From the NCBI RefSeq assembly GCF_010728925.1, contig NZ_AP022608.1, forward strand, positions 2,604,001-2,668,000: a DNA stretch of 64,000 nucleotides. The letters run 5' to 3'. A program made the position numbers and the translations under genes. Each line of letters starts with the position of its first letter. Within the stretch, counting starts at the first letter, position 1. This stretch comes from Mycolicibacterium gadium. Lineage in GTDB: Bacteria; Actinomycetota; Actinomycetes; Mycobacteriales; Mycobacteriaceae. The notes under the pieces were generated by a model. That model saw only the letters and a list, made by a program, of their open reading frames with translations, ran no database searches and was not told the DNA's origin. Below, one piece after another: positions 57,376 through 64,000 of this stretch.

Positions 57376-57939
57376 TCAGCCGGCAGGTATGAGGGCCATC
57401 GCGCAGTCGGCAACGATGCTGTCCGCGCTCCCGGGGATGGCTTGCCCGGCCAGCAGATGCCGCCGGACGACGGCATAGGGAATGTCGACAACGGCGGCGT
57501 TGACTCGATCCGTCGCGGCCGGCACCTCTTTCATGAGGTGCCGCAGTTTGCGGTGCAGACGTCGCCTGGCCGCGGTCAGGTGTTCTGGCCAGTCCGCGGC
57601 GGCCAGCGCGTCGGCCCCGGCCAGCAGCACCTGCGCCTCGTTCGGATGATCGCGGCACCACCGCACCGTGAACTGGGCTGCGGCGACACACCGGGTCTGC
57701 GGGTCTGCCGGTTCGGATAGCGCCGCGGTGACGCCGGTGTGGAAGCGCGTTTCGGTACGAATCCACAATTCGCCGCACAGTGCGGCCTTCGTCGGAAAGC
57801 GGTGATACACCGATCCGCTCGGCGCACCCACCGCGCGCGCGACAGCCGACATGGTGACGGCGGCCGGGCCCTCGTCAGCCAGCAGGGTCGCGGCGGCGTC
57901 GAGCAGTTGGTCGACGGTGTATCGCGCGGGCCGCGGCAT
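57376..57939 (-). CDS. TetR-family transcriptional regulator
   Basis: 187 residues. The N-terminal helix-turn-helix is at about 8-54: TVDQLLDAAATLLADEGPAAVTMSAVARAVGAPSGSVYHRFPTKAAL. The rest is an all-helical ligand/dimer domain. ATG 57939 is preferred over upstream codons because TATGAT lies 6 bases before it (leaderless). That -10 lies inside a perfect 28-base inverted repeat, so autorepression is likely, together with repression of the divergent NTF2-like gene. Confidence 0.9.
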   Translation of the reverse strand: MPRPARYTVDQLLDAAATLLADEGPAAVTMSAVARAVGAPSGSVYHRFPTKAALCGELWIRTETRFHTGVTAALSEPADPQTRCVAAAQFTVRWCRDHPNEAQVLLAGADALAAADWPEHLTAARRRLHRKLRHLMKEVPAATDRVNAAVVDIPYAVVRRHLLAGQAIPGSADSIVADCAMALIPAG

Positions 57940-57946
57940 CGTCCTA

Positions 57947-57974
57947 TCATAATAGAGATCACTCTCTATTATGA
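57947..57974. promoter_or_regulatory. Perfect TetR-type operator (11-6-11 inverted repeat)
   Basis: TCATAATAGAG (57947-57957) and CTCTATTATGA (57964-57974) are perfect inverted copies separated by ATCACT. The minus-strand TATGAT -10 of the TetR gene (57946-57951) and a plus-strand TATTAT (57967-57972) both fall inside it, so one dimeric protein could block both promoters. Binding is inferred. Confidence 0.75.
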
Positions 57975-57988
57975 AGGTTGGAGGACCC

Positions 57989-58396
57989 GTGTCCCTTTCC
58001 GAATCCGGTCCCGTCACAGTCGCGCAACGCTTCTACGACGCCATCGCCCGGTCCGCAGCCGACGAGCTGTTCGCGCTGCTCACCCATGATTTCGTCGGTA
58101 CTGTCAGCACGGGTATGCCCCACGATGTCGGCGGCCGGCACAACGGCCCGCACGACATGATCGCCGGGGTCTGGGGCCGCATTGACGCGTTGTACGACGT
58201 GACCGTGGACCCCGACGAATTCCTCCCCGTCGACGACGACCGGATCGTCGTGATCGGTCGGTACCGGGGTCCTTCGCGTGACGGCGCGACTGCCGTCGAT
58301 GCCGCTTTCGCTCACGTCATCACGACGCGAGACGACCGGATCACCGCACTGCACCAGATCACTGACACTGCCCAATGGCGCATTCCGCGCCGATGA
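57989..58396 (+). CDS. NTF2-like/SnoaL-type protein
   Basis: A 135-residue alpha+beta barrel: VAQRFYDAIARSAADELFALLTHDFVGTVSTGMP then GRHNGPHDMIAGVWGRI and VIGRYRGPSRDGATAVDAAFAHVITTRDDRITALHQITDT. This is the SnoaL/NTF2-like fold of ketosteroid-isomerase-type enzymes and binding proteins. GTG 57989 is chosen because GGAGG lies 5 bases upstream; an ATG at 57971 lies within the operator. Divergent from and probably repressed by the TetR regulator. Ligand unknown. Confidence 0.8.
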   Translation: MSLSESGPVTVAQRFYDAIARSAADELFALLTHDFVGTVSTGMPHDVGGRHNGPHDMIAGVWGRIDALYDVTVDPDEFLPVDDDRIVVIGRYRGPSRDGATAVDAAFAHVITTRDDRITALHQITDTAQWRIPRR

Positions 58397-58459
58397 CTGC
58401 GGATTGACGACCCCCAGACCTGCGCCGAGATCGGTGTCATACCGATAGAGTTGGTCGCG

Positions 58460-61126
58460 ATGAGCCGACCAGCCCCACCCGCGCTGACCGTTCGACACGA
58501 CGGGTCGACCCGAACTTTCGCGCCGGGCAACGACGTAGTCGTCGGCCGCGATCTTCGCGCCGACATCCGAATCGCACATCCGTTGATCTCGCGCGCGCAC
58601 CTTGTGCTGCGGTTCGACCAGGGGCGGTGGGTCGCCATCGACAACGGCAGCCTCAACGGGATGTACGTCAACAACCGTCGGGTGCCCACCGTTGACTTGC
58701 AGGACGGTCAGCATCTCAACATCGGCAATCCCGATGGGCCGCAATTGAGTTTCGAGATCGGGCGGCATCAAGGCGCCGCCGGCCGGACACCGACCCAGTC
58801 GGTACCCATCAACGCGGCGCGCGCGGCTGACACGTCGTGGCCCACGCAGACACCGTCACATCCGCCGGCCTCCTCGCCGCAGGTTTCACGGCCGCAGCCG
58901 CCACCGGGCACGCAGCGCCCGCCGGCGTACCCGTCCGCGCCGCAACCGCGATACCCGTCCTCGCCACAACAACCGGCCGCCCGCGGCGGGCCGGCGTATT
59001 CGTCCAGCCCGTCGAGCCCCGCGCCGCCGCTGCGGCCACCTCCGATTTCACAGCCGATGTCGCAACCGGCGCTCGAGTCGGTCACCGCGATGGGCCCGAC
59101 CGCAGCGCCGCGTGCGGGCGAGGGCAATCTCGCGACGAGCATGCTGAAGATCCTGCGGCCGAATAGGCCCGCCGCCGCAGCCGGCCCGGGCGCGATCAAG
59201 ATCGGCCGGGCCACCGACAACGACATCGTCGTACCCGATGTGTTGGCGTCCCGACATCACGCGACACTGCTGCCGACACCGAACGGCACCGAGATCCGGG
59301 ACAACCGCAGCATCAACGGGACCTTCGTCAACGGCGCCCGTGTCGATTCGGCGCTGCTGCGTGAGGGTGACACCGTCACGATCGGCAACATCGACCTCGT
59401 GTTCACCGGCGGCACGCTGGCCCGTCGCACCGAGACCGCAGCGGCCACCCAGACCGGTGGCCTGGAAGTGCACTCGGTGACGTGGACCATCGAGGGCAAC
59501 AAGACTCTGCTGGACAGCATCTCGATCGCGGCGCGCCCCGGCACCCTGACCGCCGTGATCGGCCCGTCGGGCGCAGGCAAGTCGACCTTCGCGAAGCTGG
59601 TGGCCGGCTACACCCATCCGACGAGCGGCACCGTGTCCTTCGAGGGTCACAACATCCACGCCGAGTACGCCTCGCTGCGCTCCCGGATCGGCATGGTCCC
59701 CCAGGACGACGTGGTGCACGGCCAGCTGACCGTCCGGCAGGCGCTCATGTTCGCCGCCGAGCTGCGGTTGCCGCCGGACACCACGAAGGCCGACCGCGAG
59801 CAGGTCGTCATGCAGGTACTCGAGGAACTCGAGATGACCAAGCACCTGGAGACCCGCGTCGACAAGCTCTCCGGCGGTCAGCGTAAACGCGCCTCCGTCG
59901 CCCTCGAGCTACTGACCGGACCGTCGCTGCTGATCCTGGACGAGCCCACCTCGGGTCTGGACCCGGCACTGGACCGTCAGGTGATGACGATGTTGCGCCA
60001 GCTCGCCGACGCGGGCCGCGTCGTATTGGTGGTGACGCACTCGCTGACCTATCTCGATGTCTGCGACCAGGTGCTGCTGCTGGCGCCGGGCGGAAAGACC
60101 GCGTTCTACGGGCCGCCCAGCGAGATCGGCTCGTCGATGGGAACCACCAACTGGGCCGACATCTTCAGCTCGGTCGCCGGCGACCCCGAAGCGGCCAAGC
60201 AGCGCTACCTCGCCCAGCACGGGCCGCCACCGCCGCCCCCGGCGATCGAGAAACCGTCCGATCTCGGCGCACCGACCAAGACGAGTCTGCGCAGGCAGTT
60301 CTCGACGATCGCCCGCCGCCAGATGCGACTGATCATCTCGGATCGCGGTTACTTCCTCTTCCTGGCGTTCCTGCCGTTCATCATGGGCGCACTGTCGCTG
60401 TCGGTGCCCGGAGACGTCGGCTTCGGGGTTCCCGTTCCGGCGATCAAGGGCGGTGAAGCGCCGAACGAGCCGGGACAGATTCTGGTGCTGCTCAACGTCG
60501 GCGCCATCTTCATGGGCACCGCGCTGACGATCCGGGCGCTGATCGGTGAACGGGCGATTTTCCTGCGCGAGCAGGCGGTCGGATTGTCGACGACCGCCTA
60601 CATGCTCGCGAAAGTCTTCGTATTCTCCTGCTTTGCGTTACTGCAGTCCGGCATCGTTGTCGCCATCAACATCTGGGGCAAAGGATGGGGTCCCGGTGCC
60701 GTCGAGAGCGGCGCGGTGATACCCAACCGGTCCCTGGAGTTATACGTCGACGTCGCGGCGTGCTGCGTCGGCGCGGCCATGGTCGGCTTGGCGCTTTCGG
60801 CGATTGCCAAGTCGAACGAGCAGATCATGCCGCTGCTGGTGATCGCGATCATGTCGCAGCTGGTGTTCCAGGGCGGCATGATCCCGGTGACCGGTCGCAT
60901 CGTGCTCGACCAGATGGCGTGGGTCACCCCAGCCCGCTGGGGCTTCGCCTCGACCGCATCGACGATCGATCTGATCAGGCTCGTACCGGGCCCGCTGACA
61001 CCACAGGACTCGCACTGGAAGCACACCGCGGGCGCCTGGTGGTTCAACATGGCCATGCAGGGGCTGATCTGCGTCGGCTACCTGAGCCTGGTGCGGTGGA
61101 AGATCCGGCTCGCCGCTGCCAACTGA
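58460..61126 (+). CDS. FHA-domain ABC exporter (Rv1747-type)
   Basis: 888 residues. FHA domain 1 at about 1-105 (VVVGRDLRADIRIAHPLISRAHLVLRF, GSLNGMYVNNRRV), a Pro/Ser/Gln linker to about 215, FHA domain 2 at about 225-325 (IKIGRATDNDIVVPDVLASRHHATL, SINGTFVNG), ABC ATPase at about 340-570 (Walker A GPSGAGKST 368-376, signature LSGGQ 470-474, Walker B Asp D494), and six helices from about 615. FHA domains bind phosphothreonine; in M. tuberculosis Rv1747 is phosphorylated by PknF and linked to phosphatidylinositol mannoside export. TAGAGT lies 8 bases before the ATG. The GNAT gene follows 4 bases on. Confidence 0.95.
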   Translation: MSRPAPPALTVRHDGSTRTFAPGNDVVVGRDLRADIRIAHPLISRAHLVLRFDQGRWVAIDNGSLNGMYVNNRRVPTVDLQDGQHLNIGNPDGPQLSFEIGRHQGAAGRTPTQSVPINAARAADTSWPTQTPSHPPASSPQVSRPQPPPGTQRPPAYPSAPQPRYPSSPQQPAARGGPAYSSSPSSPAPPLRPPPISQPMSQPALESVTAMGPTAAPRAGEGNLATSMLKILRPNRPAAAAGPGAIKIGRATDNDIVVPDVLASRHHATLLPTPNGTEIRDNRSINGTFVNGARVDSALLREGDTVTIGNIDLVFTGGTLARRTETAAATQTGGLEVHSVTWTIEGNKTLLDSISIAARPGTLTAVIGPSGAGKSTFAKLVAGYTHPTSGTVSFEGHNIHAEYASLRSRIGMVPQDDVVHGQLTVRQALMFAAELRLPPDTTKADREQVVMQVLEELEMTKHLETRVDKLSGGQRKRASVALELLTGPSLLILDEPTSGLDPALDRQVMTMLRQLADAGRVVLVVTHSLTYLDVCDQVLLLAPGGKTAFYGPPSEIGSSMGTTNWADIFSSVAGDPEAAKQRYLAQHGPPPPPPAIEKPSDLGAPTKTSLRRQFSTIARRQMRLIISDRGYFLFLAFLPFIMGALSLSVPGDVGFGVPVPAIKGGEAPNEPGQILVLLNVGAIFMGTALTIRALIGERAIFLREQAVGLSTTAYMLAKVFVFSCFALLQSGIVVAINIWGKGWGPGAVESGAVIPNRSLELYVDVAACCVGAAMVGLALSAIAKSNEQIMPLLVIAIMSQLVFQGGMIPVTGRIVLDQMAWVTPARWGFASTASTIDLIRLVPGPLTPQDSHWKHTAGAWWFNMAMQGLICVGYLSLVRWKIRLAAAN

Positions 61127-61130
61127 TTCG

Positions 61131-61967
61131 ATGTTCTGCAGCACCACGCTGGCCGAGCGCATCGAGCGTGCGGAGGCGGGTCTCATTGCCGCCGGTGCCG
61201 ACGCGGCACGGCGCCGTGGCAGAGAGGGCTTCGAGATCGCGGTGGCCGGCGGTGCGGCGTGCTTCGCCGGTGCGAACTCGCCGTTCAACAAGGTTGTCGG
61301 GCTGGGTTTCGGCGGCGTGCCTTCCGACGCCGAATTAGACATGATCGAAGCAGCTTTCGGGTCGCGCGGCTGCCCGACCCAGGTCGAGCTGGCGCACCTG
61401 GCCGACCCCGAGATCGCCGCGGCGCTGACAGCCCGCGGCTATCAGCTGGTCTCCTTCGAGAACGTGCTCGGCCGCCCGCTGGCCGACGGGTTGGAGCGGG
61501 TCACACCGCCCGGTGTCGATGTTCGACCCGGCGCCGACGAGGATTTCGAGACCTGGCTCGACACGGTCGTCGAAGGCTTCGCCAACCCGGACACCCAAGG
61601 CGTCGCGTCGCACGAGGAATTCCCGCGCGACGTCGTTGCCGTCGCGACCCGCGACATGGTGGCCGCCGGGGCGACTCGCTACGTCGCGACGGCCGACGGA
61701 GCCGTCGCGGGCGGGGCGAGTGTTCGGTTCGCCCACGGCATTGCGCAACTCACCGGTGCCGCGACCGCTCCCGCACACCGCCGACGCGGGGTACAGACGG
61801 CGCTGCTGGCGGCGCGGCTCGTCGACGCGGCCGCGGCGGGGTGCGACATCGCGGTCGTCACGACGGCGCCCGGTTCGAAGTCCCAGGAAAACGTGCAGCG
61901 ACGCGGTTTCGACCTGCTCTACACGCGCGCGATCCTGGTCAAACCCGCTGCGGTGCAAACCGTTTGA
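61131..61967 (+). CDS. GNAT-family N-acetyltransferase
   Basis: 278 residues. The C-terminal half has the GNAT core: ATRYVATADGAVAGGASVRF, IAQLTGAATAPAHRRRGVQTALLAARLVDAAAAGCDIAVVTTAPGSKSQENVQRRGF, with RRRGVQTA as the acetyl-CoA pyrophosphate loop. The N-terminal half is a degenerate second domain (residues 1-125), as in tandem-GNAT proteins. It begins 4 bases after the ABC exporter and is probably cotranscribed. Its 3' end overlaps the convergent amidohydrolase by 29 bases. Substrate unknown. Confidence 0.85.
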   Translation: MFCSTTLAERIERAEAGLIAAGADAARRRGREGFEIAVAGGAACFAGANSPFNKVVGLGFGGVPSDAELDMIEAAFGSRGCPTQVELAHLADPEIAAALTARGYQLVSFENVLGRPLADGLERVTPPGVDVRPGADEDFETWLDTVVEGFANPDTQGVASHEEFPRDVVAVATRDMVAAGATRYVATADGAVAGGASVRFAHGIAQLTGAATAPAHRRRGVQTALLAARLVDAAAAGCDIAVVTTAPGSKSQENVQRRGFDLLYTRAILVKPAAVQTV

Positions 61968-63213
61968 GGGCCAGCCCACCCTCGAACGGCCGGTAGCCGA
62001 ACGCGGGCGGAGCAACGTAACCGGTATCGCCCAACGGTGTCCCGACCTCCGCGACCCTTGGCCCGATCTTGGCGGCGATGGGCGCAAGGGCGTCCAGATC
62101 GAATCGGTACAGGCGACCGGCGTTGCCGCCGAGGATCTTTCGACAGGTGTCCTCGGACTGGTCGTGCAGCGCCCACTGGATCGCCAGTTTGGAATGCGGC
62201 GTGAAGCCTTCCTCGTGCGGATAGTCGCTTCCCCACATCATGTGGTCGGCACCCATGTAGTCGATCATCGACTTCTCGTAGGGCGTGAGTTCGGACGCCA
62301 GGTAGCAGTTGCGTTTCGCATACTCGCTCGGCACAAGGGTGAGCTCGTCGATCGACGACCCGCCGAACATGCCGTAGGTGCGATTGCCCGCCTCGGTTTT
62401 CATGCTGGGCACCATGACGTCGAGCAAGGCCATCTGGTCTTGGAGCCACATCGTGCCCTGCTCGGTCGGCACGAAGCGCAGTGTCGGGTGACGTTCGAAC
62501 ACCCCGGCCAGAATGAGGTGGTTGACCGTACGCTGCGCCCACAGCGCCATCTCGGTCACCAGCACGGCGTTGGACGCCGGTTGATCCATCGGCATCACCG
62601 GACTGCCGGCGCCCGCGTGCTGAACCAGGGTCAGGTCGAGTTCCGTGCACAGCGCCCAGATCGGTTCGTAGCGCGTGTGAAACAGCGGCGCGACGTTCGG
62701 ATCACCTGGCGAAACCGCGGGCAACAGTACCCCACCGAAACACTTCTGCTGCGCGCCCCAGCGAATCTCCTCCAGCGCGAGCTCGATGTCGTTGGGGAAG
62801 ATCTGGATCAGCCCGCGACGCCTATCCGGTGCCAGCGCACAGAAGTCGATCTGCCATCGGTTGTGGGCCTGAACCCCCGCCCATCGGTGCTCGAACTCCT
62901 CGCGGGTGCGCGGCAGGCTGATCGTGATGTTCGGCGAGGTCGGGAAGAAAGGCGGCACGGTGTTGGGCAACAGCACTTCGGCCGCCACCCCGTCGGCGTC
63001 CATCTCCGACATGCGCAGCTCGTGGTCCCAGTTGCGTTTGGCGGTCGCGATGATCAGGTCGTCGAATGGGCTGACATAGGTCTTCGCCCATGCGTCGAAG
63101 TCATCGTGGAGTCGCGCGGGCAGATACTTCTTGTAGTCGTAGAGATCCGCTCCGGCGTGCGTGTCCGTCGAGATGACGACATAGCGGTCGATCGTGTCCC
63201 AGGTGGCTGCCAT
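61939..63213 (-). CDS. Amidohydrolase 2 (ACMSD-like) family enzyme
   Basis: 424 residues, TIM-barrel metal-dependent hydrolase/decarboxylase. STDTHAG near the N-terminus replaces the usual DxHxH metal motif by DTHAG, and VQHAGAGSPV, FVPTEQGTMW and MMWGSDYPHEEG supply the other conserved residues (final metal Asp in GSDYPH). This wording is common in actinobacterial amidohydrolases of sterol and aromatic catabolism regions. ATG 63213. The PPOX-family gene lies upstream on the same strand, possibly in one operon. Substrate unknown. Confidence 0.88.
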   Translation of the reverse strand: MAATWDTIDRYVVISTDTHAGADLYDYKKYLPARLHDDFDAWAKTYVSPFDDLIIATAKRNWDHELRMSEMDADGVAAEVLLPNTVPPFFPTSPNITISLPRTREEFEHRWAGVQAHNRWQIDFCALAPDRRRGLIQIFPNDIELALEEIRWGAQQKCFGGVLLPAVSPGDPNVAPLFHTRYEPIWALCTELDLTLVQHAGAGSPVMPMDQPASNAVLVTEMALWAQRTVNHLILAGVFERHPTLRFVPTEQGTMWLQDQMALLDVMVPSMKTEAGNRTYGMFGGSSIDELTLVPSEYAKRNCYLASELTPYEKSMIDYMGADHMMWGSDYPHEEGFTPHSKLAIQWALHDQSEDTCRKILGGNAGRLYRFDLDALAPIAAKIGPRVAEVGTPLGDTGYVAPPAFGYRPFEGGLALKRFAPQRV

Positions 63214-63291
63214 TGCCCCATCTTTCAGGACAACAGCCAGTCGTCGGGTGAGAATGTCTCGCTCCAGACCCGCGAGATCTGCTGCGCGCGC

Positions 63292-64000
63292 TCACCAGCG
63301 AGCACCCCACACCACCGACTCGACCGTCAGGCTGACGCGACGTCCCGTCCCACCGTCGATGTCGCTTGGCGTCACCCATTCGACGGTGGCGGTGCCCGAG
63401 ATGTGCAGCGTCGTGCCCGTGTCGAAGTCGATGAACAGCAGCGCGGCACTGGGATCCACCGCGAGATTGCCGAAGCTGTTGAACATGTTGTTGCCCGGAT
63501 AGTCCGGCCACCATAGGCGGTTGCCCTCGACACGGACGAATCCGGGTGGGCCGCCCCGATGGGAAGCGTCCGCTCCACGACACGGATGGATGGTGCCGAG
63601 GAAGAAGGTGTCGGCGCCGGCGATGAGCTGTGCGTGATCAGCGCTGAGCGCAGGGAGGTGTTCGATAGCCGGCGCCGCAGTGTCGGAACGTTCGAGATGG
63701 CGTGGATGAATGTACTTGGGGCAGTTGCCGTATGCCTGTTCGACCGCGAGCAGTAGACCGGCGTCGCCGACCTGGGCCAGGGTGCCGTTGACCCGGACCC
63801 TGCGACGGGTGGCGAACTCGATGGCGAGCAATCCGACCGGCTGCTCCGCGGCGAGGTCGTGCAACGGGTCACCGGGCGAGGGCAGGGCGTGGACCTTCAG
63901 CTCGCGGTCGCCTGCCTGCAGGAACCCGGGCGAGGAGAGCAGCGGCGACGTCCACAACCGGCCGTCGGCGTCACGGGCCGTCAGCACGGCGAAGTCGCGG
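63292..64000 (-). CDS. Pyridoxamine 5'-phosphate oxidase (PPOX)-like flavin-binding protein, 5' end outside window
   Basis: At least 236 residues; the frame stays open to the window edge (upstream codons read RDFAVLTARDADGRLWTSPLL), so the start lies beyond 64000. VTAR-like strand, RRRVRVNGTLAQV, NCPKYIHPR, ADTFFLGTIHPCRGADASHRGGPPGFVRV and NMFNSFGNLAVDPSAALLFIDFDTGTTLHISGTATVEW are typical of the split-barrel PPOX/FMN-binding family, second half. Full-length relatives are about 280-310 residues. Precedes the amidohydrolase by about 78 bases. Confidence 0.8.
   Translation of the reverse strand, partial: RDFAVLTARDADGRLWTSPLLSSPGFLQAGDRELKVHALPSPGDPLHDLAAEQPVGLLAIEFATRRRVRVNGTLAQVGDAGLLLAVEQAYGNCPKYIHPRHLERSDTAAPAIEHLPALSADHAQLIAGADTFFLGTIHPCRGADASHRGGPPGFVRVEGNRLWWPDYPGNNMFNSFGNLAVDPSAALLFIDFDTGTTLHISGTATVEWVTPSDIDGGTGRRVSLTVESVVWGARW

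Noticed and set aside
61513..63516. 667-codon plus-strand frame through GNAT and amidohydrolase genes
   Set aside because: Low-complexity shadow with no domain; the real genes on both strands are intact.

Overview
The window is high-GC actinobacterial DNA, very probably from a fast-growing Mycobacterium (Mycolicibacterium). Gene content and order (pseudouridine synthase, glpD, lpdA, amiA1-amiB1, deoD, pmmB, upp, the Rv3311-type gene, add-deoA-cdd, sdhCDAB, a sigJ-like gene, aminotransferase, dacB1, yihY, trpS, monomeric icd, metC-metX-methyltransferase, DUF3017-folD) follow the M. tuberculosis Rv3300c-Rv3356c block as I remember it, with local insertions and losses (no phoY1 between the pseudouridine synthase and glpD). 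I see no rRNA, tRNA, IS element, prophage or CRISPR array.

Layout. 0-2 kb: a crotonase, an SDR and a small secreted protein with a polyproline linker. 2.4-4.3 kb: a secreted family 2 glycoside hydrolase preceded by a 15-codon overlapping ORF. 4.3-9 kb: rRNA/tRNA modification, glycerol-3-phosphate oxidation, an LpdA-type flavoprotein and a gamma-glutamylcyclotransferase-like protein. 9-10 kb: a DUF559/AbiEi-like endonuclease-fold gene lying between two inverted copies of a REP-like repeat. 10-18.7 kb: two M20 amidohydrolases, purine nucleoside phosphorylase, an AbrB-type membrane protein divergent from a MarR regulator, a phosphohexomutase, a short flavoprotein, a 670-base gap and upp. 18.8-20.1 kb: a type VII secretion-like small protein paired with an NlpC/P60 hydrolase. 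20-25 kb: nucleoside salvage (add, deoA, cdd with deoD and upp nearby). 25-28.5 kb: sdhCDAB. 28.5-38.3 kb: transporter, CMD/sigJ-like pair, amino-acid permease with universal stress protein, and an Lrp-aminotransferase-aldehyde dehydrogenase set that looks like amine to GABA catabolism. 38.4-43.8 kb: dacB1, then a divergent ureohydrolase / sodium:solute symporter pair in which the symporter carries a guanidine-I (ykkC) riboswitch. 43.8-55.6 kb: trpS, type II NADH dehydrogenase, hydrolase, monomeric isocitrate dehydrogenase, a SAM-IV riboswitch controlling metC-metX-methyltransferase, a cytochrome P450 and folD-DUF3017. 55.6-64 kb: an old-yellow-enzyme family protein, a secreted protein, TetR/NTF2-like divergent pair with a perfect operator, an Rv1747-type FHA-ABC transporter, GNAT, amidohydrolase and a PPOX-family gene cut by the window end.

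The most notable features are (1) the guanidine-I riboswitch with a sodium:solute symporter and a divergent ureohydrolase that has a DRHVD active-site motif and is better explained as a guanidine hydrolase than an agmatinase; (2) the REP-like inverted repeats around the DUF559 gene; (3) the coupled mini-ORF before the glycoside hydrolase; (4) the T7S-like/NlpC pair; and (5) a widespread TANNNT-plus-6/7-base promoter arrangement that predicts leaderless mRNAs for about a dozen genes. All functional statements are read from sequence motifs and family knowledge; no database search was run.
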